Program-made: the position numbers and the translations under genes
Notes under the pieces: model-generated
Databases searched by the model: none
Seen by the model: only the letters and a program-made list of their open reading frames with translations
What the model was told of the DNA's origin: nothing
In this document: one piece after another, positions 8,707-19,320 of the stretch
Layout: the number at the start of each line of letters is the position of its first letter
How positions within the stretch are numbered: position 1 is the first letter of the stretch
Assembly (NCBI RefSeq): GCF_965227505.1
Contig: NZ_OZ245757.1
Coordinates: forward strand, 248,001 to 312,000
From: Pelagibius sp965227505
Lineage (GTDB): Bacteria; Pseudomonadota; Alphaproteobacteria; Kiloniellales; Kiloniellaceae
DNA length: 64,000 nucleotides
Direction: 5' to 3'

Positions 8707-10209
8707 ATGGCCCGCGCCCAAATCCTGATCACCCAGACGGCCTGGGCTTCGGCCGGTCAGATCGTTCAGGTCGTCGCCGGCCTCGTCAGCTTGATTGTCC
8801 TGGTACGGATTCTGGGCGCGGAGACCTATGGGGTCTTTGCGCTTGGCCTGCTGTTCACCATGCTCGCGGATGTCTTCGTTGGCGGACACGCCGCAGATGG
8901 CGTCGTGCAGAAGGAAAGCCTGTCCGAGGCCGAGAAGTCCGGCATCTACGCCGCCTTGATGGCGGTGGGACTGGCGTGCGCCGCCGCACTGGTGGCTGCG
9001 GGCAGCCTGGCCGCGACTTTCTTCGATACACCCGGGCTCGCGGAAATCCTGCCGGTGATGGCGTTGCTGCCGGTTCTGACCGCCGCGGCCAGTGTTCCCA
9101 ACCAGTTGCTGGTCCGGCAGCTGCGGTTCTCGACGCTGGCCAAGGTCAATGCCGTCGCCAGCGTTCTTGCCGTGTCTTTCGGAATCGCTCTGGCCTTTGC
9201 AGGCTACGGGATCTGGAGCCTGATCGGGCTGGAGCTGTTGCGGCGGTTCATCATCCTGATCCTGATCCATGTCGCTCTGCGCTGGATACCCAAGGCCCGG
9301 TTCTCGACCGGCGATCTCGTCGTCATGGGCCGTTTCGGACTGCGCCGCATCGAGAACAGGGTCTTGAGCTACATCTCGGTGCAGGCCCTGCCGCGCGGCA
9401 TCATCGGCTACGTTCTCGGCACCGAGGCGCTCGGCTTCTTTGTCGTCGCGCGACGGTTCATCGATCAGCTGAATGCGGTTCTCAGCGGGCCGATGTCGGC
9501 GGTGGCCCTTCCGGCAACGGCCCAGCTGCGAAGCGAGCCGGAGAAGATCGAAAGCCTGATCGCGTCCCTCATTCGCGTCGGCACATGGACGTTCTGGCCG
9601 GCGCTCCTGGGAGCGCTCGTAACGGCCCCCTTGCTGCTGCCGCTCGTATTCGGCCGCGACTGGGCCGACACGGCCGTAGTGATGCAGGTTCTCATCCTCG
9701 CCTCCCTGCGCACTCCGCTTTCAGGCTTTGCCCCGAACGTGCTCACAGCCTATGGCGCGTTGGGAGACATCAGCCGCGCCCGGCTGATAGCGATCGCGGT
9801 GGGGGCGGTCACCTGCGGCATCGGCGCGCAGTTCGGCCTGCTCGGTGCCGTGGCGGGTCTCGCTCTCAGGCAATGGCTGCTGGCGCCGGTGCTGGCCGGC
9901 TTCGTGGCCAGACACAGCGGCGTGGCGGTCCGCCGCCAGCTTGGCGTCCTGGCCCATGCCGCGGTGCCGGCGGTCGCGATGGCCGTGATGGTGGCGGCCC
10001 TGGGCTGGGTGCTCGGGGATCGGCTGGCGCCGTCTGCAGAACTCTCAGCCCTGGTTGTGGCAGGGCTGTTCCTCTATCCGCCGCTTTGGTTGGCCTGGAA
10101 CGCTCAGGCAAGGCCCAGCGCCCTGGCTGCGCTCGGTGGCCTGCTGCGCGGCGACCGTGCTGCCGCCACCCGGTCCCTGAAAGCTGTGATCGCACCCGGT
10201 CCCGGTTGA
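8707..10209 (+). CDS. Wzx-like oligosaccharide flippase (PST/MATE-like)
   Basis: 500-aa integral membrane protein with about 12-14 hydrophobic segments in the polysaccharide transporter pattern, beginning ITQTAWASAGQIVQVVAGLVS and GAETYGVFALGLLFTML. It lies 17 nt after the glycosyltransferase stop. Expected role: moving lipid-linked oligosaccharide units across the inner membrane. No Wzy-type polymerase or initiating transferase is visible nearby, so the cluster seems partial or works with genes elsewhere. Confidence 0.88.
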   Translation: MARAQILITQTAWASAGQIVQVVAGLVSLIVLVRILGAETYGVFALGLLFTMLADVFVGGHAADGVVQKESLSEAEKSGIYAALMAVGLACAAALVAAGSLAATFFDTPGLAEILPVMALLPVLTAAASVPNQLLVRQLRFSTLAKVNAVASVLAVSFGIALAFAGYGIWSLIGLELLRRFIILILIHVALRWIPKARFSTGDLVVMGRFGLRRIENRVLSYISVQALPRGIIGYVLGTEALGFFVVARRFIDQLNAVLSGPMSAVALPATAQLRSEPEKIESLIASLIRVGTWTFWPALLGALVTAPLLLPLVFGRDWADTAVVMQVLILASLRTPLSGFAPNVLTAYGALGDISRARLIAIAVGAVTCGIGAQFGLLGAVAGLALRQWLLAPVLAGFVARHSGVAVRRQLGVLAHAAVPAVAMAVMVAALGWVLGDRLAPSAELSALVVAGLFLYPPLWLAWNAQARPSALAALGGLLRGDRAAATRSLKAVIAPGPG

Positions 10210-10413
10210 CGGCCGGTGTTGGCGGCCGACACGGCCCCAGGCATCCGTCATGCACTGCGAGAACGCTCCCTGACCATTGCCGCCTGCAGTGAGGAAGCCG
10301 CCTGGACCGTCACCCCTTGTCGAAGAATTGCACAGCGTGCGATTGTGTTACGCTGTTTCCCCGTGTTGCCCGGGGTCAAGGCCGAGGCAAAGTCCCGACT
10401 GCAGGAAGAAACC

Positions 10414-12000
10414 ATGTTTGAAACCGCCGAACTCGGCCGCGCCATCTCAAAGAAAGACTTCAAGAAGATCGCGCCGGTGCTTCGCCAGGAACTGCTTGAA
10501 CTGCAGGATGATCTGCGCAAACAGCGGCACTTTCAGACAGTTCTGGTCTTTGCGGGCGTCGACGGCGGCGGCAAGGGGGAGACCGTCGGCCTGCTGAATG
10601 CCTGGATGGACGCGCGCTGGCTGATCACGCGCGCCTATGACGAGGTCAACAACGGTGACCACGACCGGCCCGAGTTCTGGCGGTATTGGCGCGACCTGCC
10701 GCCGCGTGGCCGCATCGGAATGTTCCTGAGCGCCTGGTACTCCCGTCCGGTGCTGGACTTCGTCTACGAGAGGATCGACGAGGCCGCTTTCCTCAAACAG
10801 CTCAACCGGATCGTGCGCTTCGAGCGCGCTTTGGCCCGCGACGGCGCCGTGGTGCAGAAGTTCTGGATGCATCTCAGCCGCGACGCTCAGGAACAGCGTC
10901 TGCGCAACCTGGAAAACGATCCTTTGACAAAGGCCAGGGTCACCGAACGGGACTGGGAGAACTGGCGCAACTACGATGCCTTCATCCGCACAGCCGAGCA
11001 GGTGATTTCCCGTACCAACAGGGGCATTGCCCCCTGGACGGTGGTGGAAGGCCAGGACCCGAACTACCGGGCGGTGACCGTGGCGACGATCCTGCGCGAC
11101 TCCCTGGAACGGGAGATAGAGGACCGCCTGAACGAAGAGGCGATGGCGGCGGCCTGCGCACCAAGCAGCGATAAGGCCAAGTCCAAGGCGAAAGGCAAAT
11201 CCAAATCTCTGGGCAAGCTCCCCAAGGCCAAGCCCAAGCCGGCTGACGATATGGGCTACCTTGCCGCCAAGTCGATCACCGTTCTCAGCAGCCTGGACAT
11301 GTCGAAGCGGCTTGTCCGCGATGACTACCGTGCGCAGTTGGTCGACCTGCAGGCCAGGCTCTACAGGCAGCATTTACAGGCGAAGGCGAACGGCGTCTCG
11401 GCCATTCTGGTGTTCGAGGGACCGGACGCTGCCGGGAAGGGCGGTGCCATCCGGCGGATCAACGAAGCCCTCGATGCGCGAAACTATCAGGTCCACGGGA
11501 TCGCCGCGCCGACCGAAGAGGAGAAGGCCCAGCATTACCTCTGGCGGTTTTGGCGCCGCATTCCGGCGGCCGGGCAGATCACGATCTTCGATCGCTCCTG
11601 GTACGGACGGGTCCTTGTCGAGCGCATCGAGAACCTGGCCACGGAAGACGAGTGGCGGCGGTCTTACGGGGAGATCGACGATTTCGAGGACCAGTTGATC
11701 GATCACGGGATCATCCTGGTGAAGTACTGGATTCATATCACCAAGGAAGAGCAGCTGGCGCGCTTCAAGCTGCGTGAGAAGACGCCCTACAAACGCTGGA
11801 AGCTGACCGATGAAGACTGGAGAAACCGTGACAAGTGGGATGAGTACGAGCAGGCCGTGAACGATATGGTTCAGTACACCAGCACGGCCTCGGCGCCCTG
11901 GACCCTGGTCGAAGGCAACGACAAGCGCTATGCGAGGGTGAAGGTCATCAAGACCCTCTGCGACCGTTTCTCGATGGCCCTCGGCGAAGCGCCGGAGTAG
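10414..12000 (+). CDS. pap: Polyphosphate:AMP phosphotransferase (two-domain PPK2)
   Basis: 528-aa enzyme built of two tandem PPK2 kinase domains. It is expected to phosphorylate AMP to ADP with polyphosphate as donor. Domain 1 has Walker A GVDGGGKGE (about residue 50) and a short-lid segment with WRYWRDLPPRGRIGMFLSAWY. A Lys/Ala/Pro linker separates it from domain 2, which has GPDAAGKGG and FWRRIPAAGQITIFDRSWYGRVLVERIE. The start at ATG 10414 has GGAAGAA upstream; an in-frame extension to 10216 looks non-coding. It converges with the gene at 12068. Confidence 0.92.
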   Translation: MFETAELGRAISKKDFKKIAPVLRQELLELQDDLRKQRHFQTVLVFAGVDGGGKGETVGLLNAWMDARWLITRAYDEVNNGDHDRPEFWRYWRDLPPRGRIGMFLSAWYSRPVLDFVYERIDEAAFLKQLNRIVRFERALARDGAVVQKFWMHLSRDAQEQRLRNLENDPLTKARVTERDWENWRNYDAFIRTAEQVISRTNRGIAPWTVVEGQDPNYRAVTVATILRDSLEREIEDRLNEEAMAAACAPSSDKAKSKAKGKSKSLGKLPKAKPKPADDMGYLAAKSITVLSSLDMSKRLVRDDYRAQLVDLQARLYRQHLQAKANGVSAILVFEGPDAAGKGGAIRRINEALDARNYQVHGIAAPTEEEKAQHYLWRFWRRIPAAGQITIFDRSWYGRVLVERIENLATEDEWRRSYGEIDDFEDQLIDHGIILVKYWIHITKEEQLARFKLREKTPYKRWKLTDEDWRNRDKWDEYEQAVNDMVQYTSTASAPWTLVEGNDKRYARVKVIKTLCDRFSMALGEAPE

Positions 12001-12067
12001 GGCGCTTCACCGGGCTCCAGCCGTGGTCCCGTATCCTTGGCGGCGCCAGCGGAGGCAGCCCGTGGCA

Positions 12068-12586
12068 TCATTGCTCAGCGGCGCGCGCGTCGAAGACCTC
12101 CTGTGCCGCCCGCAGGCCGTGGAGTGAGGCGGGGAATCCCGCGTAGACCGACATCAGAATCATCGTCTCGACAACCTCTTGCTCGGTGATGCCGACGTTC
12201 AGGGCACCGTGGATGTGCACCTTCAGTTCGGGCTGTGTGTACCCCAGGGCCGCAAGGGCGGCGACGATGGCCAGCTGACGCTGGCGGTCGGTCAGGCCGG
12301 GCCGGCAGAAGAGGTCGCCGTAAGGATACTCGATGACGTAGCGCGCTAGGTCAGGCGACGTCCGCGACAGCGCCTCGACAACGGCACGCCCTTGTCCCCG
12401 GGTGATCTCATCGACGCGCTCAAGGCCGCGTTCGTAGCGGTCACCTGAAGGGCAGGCGGCGCGGGCAGGCTCGTTCGCGTCCGCCTGCGCGGCCGTGTCT
12501 GCTTGTGCGGCCGCAGCGGCCGGCCAGATAAGGCCGGCGAGGGCGAGGGCCCGCAGGCCCCATTTCCGGCGAGGTTTTCCTGGCAT
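12068..12586 (-). CDS. Exported carboxymuconolactone decarboxylase-family protein
   Basis: 172 aa with an N-terminal export signal (RKWGLRALALAGLIWPAAAAAQA). The CMD fold follows: DRQRQLAIVAALAALG, ELKVHIHGALNVGITEQEVVETMILMSVYAGFP. There is no CxxC of the AhpD type, so it is not a peroxidase-like member. The conserved His in HIHGAL is present. Enzymatic role unknown; secreted CMD proteins often accompany redox or lactone metabolism. It is divergent from a LysR-type regulator 84 nt away, which probably controls it. Confidence 0.85.
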   Translation of the reverse strand: MPGKPRRKWGLRALALAGLIWPAAAAAQADTAAQADANEPARAACPSGDRYERGLERVDEITRGQGRAVVEALSRTSPDLARYVIEYPYGDLFCRPGLTDRQRQLAIVAALAALGYTQPELKVHIHGALNVGITEQEVVETMILMSVYAGFPASLHGLRAAQEVFDARAAEQ

Positions 12587-12651
12587 CGTTGGCTCCCGAT
12601 CTGTGTGTTGCTGTCCAACCAGATGGCGCCACCTTGAGAATGAACAAACCT

Positions 12652-12666
12652 GATAATATTAATATC
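12652..12666. promoter_or_regulatory. AT-rich dyad before the LysR gene
   Basis: Near-perfect 15-bp dyad (GATAATATTAATATC, 6 of 7 pairs) ending 4 nt before the LysR ATG, where a ribosome site would normally be. Its position suggests autoregulation or control of the divergent CMD-family gene. LysR sites are usually such T-N11-A dyads. The assignment is inference. Confidence 0.4.
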
Positions 12667-12670
12667 CACT

Positions 12671-13588
12671 ATGAAGGAATCGAATTTAAGGGCGCTCGAT
12701 ACGACAGCTCTGCTCGTGTTCCATGCCCTTGCCGACGAAGGAAGTGTCGGCAGAACCGCGCAGCGTCTGGGCATGACCCAATCCGCGGTCAGCCATGCGC
12801 TCAACCGGTTGCGCGGTATCTGGAACGACCCGCTTTTCGTTCGCAGCGGCGGCCGCATGGAGCCGACACAAAAGGCGCTGGCACTGGCGCCGGGCATTGC
12901 CGCGGCTCTGAACGAGCTTGAGACCCTCCTGCGGCAGGAGCGGGAATTCGATCCGGCGACGGACCGGCGGCGCTTCGTCATCGGCATGTCGGACTACGCG
13001 GCATCGGTTTTTCTGCCGGCGCTGATCGACCGCTGCTCCGATAACATGGATCGCATCACCTTTCTGGTGCGCCACACCAGCCGCGCCACGGGCTTCGACA
13101 TGCTGGACCGGGGGGAGGTGGAGTGCCTGGTCGGGAGCTTTCCCGCCGCGCCGAAGCGCATGCACCAGCGCACCCTTTTCCACGACCGCTTTGTCTGCGC
13201 CGTCGGCGCGGTCAATCCCATAGCCTCCGAAGCCCTGACGCTCGAACGCTACCTTTCGGCACGCCACGTCCACGTCTCCCTTGCCGGCGAGCCGACGGGC
13301 TATGCGGACCGCTTCCTGAGGCGTGCCGGCTGCAGCAGGGAAGTGGCGCTGACGGTCGGGCATTTCCTGGTCCTGCCCCACGTTTTGGCAACGTCTTCGC
13401 TCGTCGCGACGGAACCGCGCAGCGTGGTTGAGCCCTTTGTCGAACACTACGGTCTCAGGCTCAGCGATCCGCCATTCGATACCGATGATTTCGCGTTTTC
13501 CTGCGTCTGGCGCGGACGGTCGGATGGCGACCCGGGCCTCGCCTGGCTCGTCGCCACCCTGAAATCCATCGCGCAAACTCTGCCTTAG
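12671..13588 (+). CDS. LysR-family transcriptional regulator
   Basis: 305 aa. N-terminal winged helix-turn-helix (FHALADEGSVGRTAQRLGMTQSAVSHALNRLR, residues 17-48, then DPLFVRSGGRMEPTQKA), followed by a periplasmic-binding-like effector domain of the NodD/NahR subgroup pattern (RRRFVIGMSDYAASVFLPAL). It is divergent from the CMD-family gene, the usual layout of a LysR regulator and its target. No Shine-Dalgarno sequence is obvious. Confidence 0.92.
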   Translation: MKESNLRALDTTALLVFHALADEGSVGRTAQRLGMTQSAVSHALNRLRGIWNDPLFVRSGGRMEPTQKALALAPGIAAALNELETLLRQEREFDPATDRRRFVIGMSDYAASVFLPALIDRCSDNMDRITFLVRHTSRATGFDMLDRGEVECLVGSFPAAPKRMHQRTLFHDRFVCAVGAVNPIASEALTLERYLSARHVHVSLAGEPTGYADRFLRRAGCSREVALTVGHFLVLPHVLATSSLVATEPRSVVEPFVEHYGLRLSDPPFDTDDFAFSCVWRGRSDGDPGLAWLVATLKSIAQTLP

Positions 13589-13883
13589 CTGCGCAGTCGG
13601 CTCCGATAACAACGCGACGCCGGGCGCCGCCGCGGCGCGCCGGGCTACTTGTGACCGGACCGACTCGGTAGGGCTCCGTCGTCAACGACGAGAAGATCCG
13701 GAAGCCCCCCGGAGGCGCCTCCATCAGTCTGGTACTTACCAAAAACTCAACTTCAGAGCGAAAACAGAAAAGAGTTTTGATTGTTCCGCCTTCCTCGGCG
13801 CGTACACTAATACGCGATTAAACATCACGTAAAACGCCTTTTGGAGCAATTCATGTACCAGAAGTCGAGGTAATGGAGGTTCA
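13589..13883. other. Intergenic region without a recognised gene
   Basis: 295 nt between the LysR gene and the outer-membrane gene. The left part is GC-rich with short self-complementary runs (CCGGGCGCC...). The right part is AT-richer, with AAAACTC/GAGTTTT arms at 13742-13778, and probably holds the promoter of the next gene. No coding or RNA gene is supported. Confidence 0.5.
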
Positions 13884-14510
13884 ATGTACAAATCAATACT
13901 GATCTTGGCGGCCATCGGCTTCCTGGGTTTCATTGGCACCGCCCATGCTCAATTCTATTTTGGCGTGCATGGCGGGGCGAACGTCGTGCAGGACAGCGAT
14001 CTGGAAGATCCTCTGGTGGCCGGTGCGGAGGCGAGCTTCGATACCGGCTTTGCGGTCGGCGGCGTCGGCGGTTACCGCTTCGGGGTCAACGACAGTCTCT
14101 CCATCGATGTGGAAGGCGAGATAACCTATCGGGACAACGCGCTCGACGAGTTTGAGATTGGCGGTGCGGACTTTGACGCGAGCGGGGATGTCTATTCGCT
14201 GGCTCTGATGGCGAACGCCTGGGTCAACTGGGAGATCGGCGACAGCGGCTTCGCACCCTACATCGGCGGTGGTCTTGGGGCTGTGTTCGTTGACATCGAC
14301 GACCCCGAAATCGCGGGTATCGCCCTTGAAGACGGCGACGACACGGTGTTCGGTGGTCAGGTGGGGGCCGGACTGGGCTACTCGCTCACAGAGCACGTCG
14401 CGGTGTCCCTGGACTATCGTTTCCTTATCACGGATGACCCGGACTTTGACGGCACGGATGCCGAGTACCAGAACCACACGGTGCTGCTGGGCGTCCGATA
14501 CCTGTTCTGA
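13884..14510 (+). CDS. Outer-membrane beta-barrel protein (OmpA-like/OprF-type porin fold)
   Basis: 208 aa with a signal peptide (residues 1-22, ending AHA). The mature chain shows alternating amphipathic strands, FYFGVHGGANVVQDSDL, GGVGGYRFGVNDSLSIDVEGEITYRD, FAPYIGGGLGAVF, VAVSLDYRFLI, and a C-terminal aromatic ending VRYLF, the BAM recognition signature. This is the size and pattern of an 8-strand barrel of the surface-antigen/Omp25 type. It is monocistronic, bounded by an intergenic promoter region and a terminator hairpin. Confidence 0.85.
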   Translation: MYKSILILAAIGFLGFIGTAHAQFYFGVHGGANVVQDSDLEDPLVAGAEASFDTGFAVGGVGGYRFGVNDSLSIDVEGEITYRDNALDEFEIGGADFDASGDVYSLALMANAWVNWEIGDSGFAPYIGGGLGAVFVDIDDPEIAGIALEDGDDTVFGGQVGAGLGYSLTEHVAVSLDYRFLITDDPDFDGTDAEYQNHTVLLGVRYLF

Positions 14511-14548
14511 GGCCGGTTCTTCGAAAGCCCGGAGCCTCGCAAAGCCTG

Positions 14549-14575
14549 CCGCCGCCATGACGACCATGGCGGCGG
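14549..14575 (+). terminator. Rho-independent-type terminator
   Basis: Perfect 11-bp stem (CCGCCGCCATG / CATGGCGGCGG) with a 5-nt loop followed by TAATCGTTT. It lies 38 nt after the outer-membrane gene and also faces the convergent nucleotidase gene. Confidence 0.75.
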
Positions 14576-14632
14576 TAATCGTTTGCGGAACGTCGAGACC
14601 GAGTGCCTTCGTACGCTCTCTGATCCGTCAAA

Positions 14633-16588
14633 TCACTTGATGTCGATACCGTACTTGGCAAAGCCGCCTTCGGCATCGCCGAGCATGGTGAAACCCATCT
14701 GCTCGGCAACAGCCTGGGCACCGGGGCTGGTGGTGAAGGTGACCTTGGCCTCGCCGCCGATGGGCGCGAAGGACCAGTTGTTGTCGGCCGAGGGGTTGAT
14801 GGATTTCTGGTCGAAGATGTAGTTGGCCAGCACCGTGCGGTTCTCGTCCGGCGCCTCGATGATAACCGATGAGCCGTCGAGCCCGGGGAAGTTGCCGCCG
14901 CCGCTGGCGCGGTAGTTGTTGGTGGCGACGAGGAACTCCATGTCCTCGGTCACCGGCCTGCCCTCGAAGGAGAGATCGACGATGCGGTGATCCTGTGAGA
15001 CGCCCTCGCCCTCCCTGTTGTAGCGGGCCGGCTTGGTCACATCGATCCTGTAGGAAACGCCGTCGATGACATCGAAGTTATAGGAGGGGAAGCCGGTGTT
15101 GATCAGCGCCTGCTCGCCCCCTGCCGCCGGATCGATCTGATTGAACTGCCCGGCGGACATCTCCAGCCATTCGCGCACCTGCGCGCCGTTCAGCTTCACC
15201 ACGCGCAGGGTGTTGGGATAGATGTAGAGGTCCGCCACGTTCTTCAGCGCAATATCGCCCGGCTCCAGCACGGTGTAGTAGTCGGCCCCCTGCCGGCCGC
15301 CGGCCTTGAAGGGGGCGCCGGCGGAGAGGATCGGGATGCCCTCGTACTCGGTGCCGCGGACGATTCTCTCGACGTACCATTTCTGCGCATTTGTGACGAT
15401 CTGGATCGAGGGGTCGTCGGCCACCAGCGCGAAGTAGGAGTTGATGGGCGCGGTCGTCTCGCCGACGCCCTCGTTCATGTAGTCGATGGTTGCCTCGTGC
15501 TCCGCGGCTACCGCCGCCACGATAGCAGGATCGGCATCGACAAGCGGTATGCGCTGGCGTCCATCGCGCTTGTAGATGGCGCGCAGCGACCCGCTGCCGC
15601 CGATAACGGTCCAGCGTCCCTCGTCAACCTCGAGATCCAGGTCAACGATCCCCAGATGGGAACCCCAGAACCCCGGCATGACCGCGGGCACGCCGTTCAG
15701 CGTGCCCTGTTCCAGATCGGCGCCGGGAAAGCCTTCGAACTTGGCCGAGGGAAACTCCGAGTGGCCGTGCCCGAAGAGCACGGCATCGATGCCGTCCACG
15801 CCGGTCAGATAGGTCACCGCGTTCTCCTCCATGCCCTCGCGCGCGCGGGGGGAGATGGAGGAATGAGGCAGGGCGACGATGATGTCGGCGCCGGCGGCGC
15901 GCATCTGCGGGACGTATTTCTCCGCCGAGTCCACGATGTCTTCGACCCGCAGCCGGCCTTCCAGATTGGTCTTGTCCCAGAGCATGATCTGCGGCGGCGT
16001 GAAGCCGATGACGCCGACCTGGATGGCATGGGTCGAGCCGTCTTCGGCCTCCAGTTCACGGTCGAGGATCAGGTAGGGTGTAAAAAGCGGCTTGTCGTTG
16101 CTTGGATCGTCATCGCCGTCCAGCACGTAAACGTTGGCGAGCGTGTAGGGAAAGTCGGCGCCTTCGACGGTACGCATCAGGAAGTCGAGACCGTAATTGA
16201 ACTCGTGGTTGCCGATGTTGCCGGCGTCGTAGTCCAGCAGGTTCATCGCCTTGTAGATCGGGTGGGTTTCCCCGGCCTTCAGGCCCCGGCGCAGGGCCAT
16301 GTAGTCGCCCAGCGGATTGCCCTGGATGAGGTCTCCGTTGTCGAAGAAGAGACTGTTCTTCACCTCCGCCCGGGCAGCCTTCACGAGGTTGGAGATTTTT
16401 GCCAGCCCTACGGTGTCGGACTGGCGGTCTCGGTAGTAGTCGTAGTCGACGACATGCATGTGAATGTCGGCGGTCTCCATCAGCCGCAGCTTCACTTTGC
16501 TGGCGGCCTCTGCCGTCGGCATCGGCCCGGCCAACGCCAGGAACAGGAAGGGAAGGGCGATTGCGGCGGAACGGGGCGTCGGGATCAT
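14633..16588 (-). CDS. cpdB: 2',3'-cyclic-nucleotide 2'-phosphodiesterase/3'-nucleotidase
   Basis: Periplasmic nucleotide-scavenging hydrolase, 651 aa. A signal peptide (ends AEA) is followed by the metallophosphoesterase motifs ETADIHMHV (D-x-H), FDNGDLIQGNP (GD), NIGNHEFNYG (GNHE), LPHSS and LFGHGHSEF. The C-terminal nucleotide-binding domain contains NSYFALVADDPSIQIV and NNYRASGGGNFPGL. The ATG at 16588 has AAGGGAG upstream; the frame stays open to 16891, but that part lacks coding character. It stands alone. Confidence 0.92.
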   Translation of the reverse strand: MIPTPRSAAIALPFLFLALAGPMPTAEAASKVKLRLMETADIHMHVVDYDYYRDRQSDTVGLAKISNLVKAARAEVKNSLFFDNGDLIQGNPLGDYMALRRGLKAGETHPIYKAMNLLDYDAGNIGNHEFNYGLDFLMRTVEGADFPYTLANVYVLDGDDDPSNDKPLFTPYLILDRELEAEDGSTHAIQVGVIGFTPPQIMLWDKTNLEGRLRVEDIVDSAEKYVPQMRAAGADIIVALPHSSISPRAREGMEENAVTYLTGVDGIDAVLFGHGHSEFPSAKFEGFPGADLEQGTLNGVPAVMPGFWGSHLGIVDLDLEVDEGRWTVIGGSGSLRAIYKRDGRQRIPLVDADPAIVAAVAAEHEATIDYMNEGVGETTAPINSYFALVADDPSIQIVTNAQKWYVERIVRGTEYEGIPILSAGAPFKAGGRQGADYYTVLEPGDIALKNVADLYIYPNTLRVVKLNGAQVREWLEMSAGQFNQIDPAAGGEQALINTGFPSYNFDVIDGVSYRIDVTKPARYNREGEGVSQDHRIVDLSFEGRPVTEDMEFLVATNNYRASGGGNFPGLDGSSVIIEAPDENRTVLANYIFDQKSINPSADNNWSFAPIGGEAKVTFTTSPGAQAVAEQMGFTMLGDAEGGFAKYGIDIK

Positions 16589-16941
16589 CTGTCTTGCTCC
16601 CTTGCGCGAAGATAAGGCGGGAAGGCACCGGAACAGCTGAGTTTCCAGGTGCTGGCCGGTGGGTGAGAGCGCTGCGAAGGAGTTTATCGCGAACTGCTTT
16701 TTCAGCCCAGCCAAGAATCCCGGCCAAAGGCGGTCTGTCCGCCTGTCGCAGGCTTGCCCAAGCCGGGCAGGCGCGAAGGCACCCTGCATTTTGACAGCAG
16801 GCCGTGATAACGCGCAGGCTGCGCAGCTGACGCAGTTTCTCAAGCATCCGCGCAAAGCAAAGGGCGGACCAAAGCGGTCCGCCCAGTGCATACACAGCGA
16901 GTGACGTGCTCAGAAGGGGGGGAACAGCCGCCCCGCTGCGG
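16589..16941. other. Intergenic region between cpdB and katG
   Basis: 353 nt holding the cpdB promoter region and, near the right end, the katG terminator hairpin. No coding sequence or structured RNA is recognised otherwise. Confidence 0.5.
16862..16884 (-). terminator. katG terminator hairpin
   Basis: Perfect 9-bp stem (GGGCGGACC / GGTCCGCCC) with a 5-nt loop, 58 nt beyond the katG stop. The minus-strand exit reads TTTGCTTTG, only modestly T-rich. Confidence 0.7.
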
Positions 16942-19116
<2,175 letters not shown>

Positions 19117-19151
19117 GTTTTGCCTCCGCGTCGTAGGGTCTGCGCTCAGGA

Positions 19152-19194
19152 ATTAGAACTATTCTAATGATGTAGGATTTAGAATCGTTCTAAC
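19152..19194. promoter_or_regulatory. Two Fur-superfamily (Irr/PerR-type) boxes upstream of katG
   Basis: Box 1 at 19152-19168 is a perfect 7-3-7 palindrome, ATTAGAA-CTA-TTCTAAT. Box 2 at 19178-19194 is TTTAGAA-TCG-TTCTAAC, a perfect 6-3-6 core. Their centres are 26 bp apart, 36-78 nt before the katG ATG. The shared core TTAGAA-N3-TTCTAA matches the iron-control element bound by alphaproteobacterial Irr and resembles PerR boxes. Which regulator binds is inference. Confidence 0.75.
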
Positions 19195-19320
19195 AAGGGG
19201 GCGCGAATCATTTTTTGCTTATCGATCGGATTGTCATGCGGAGTCATGGAAGCTGGGCATAAGAAAGCCACTCTATCCCTTTGAAAAAAATAGTCGAATT
19301 GGATGGGGAGGGCATTGTCC

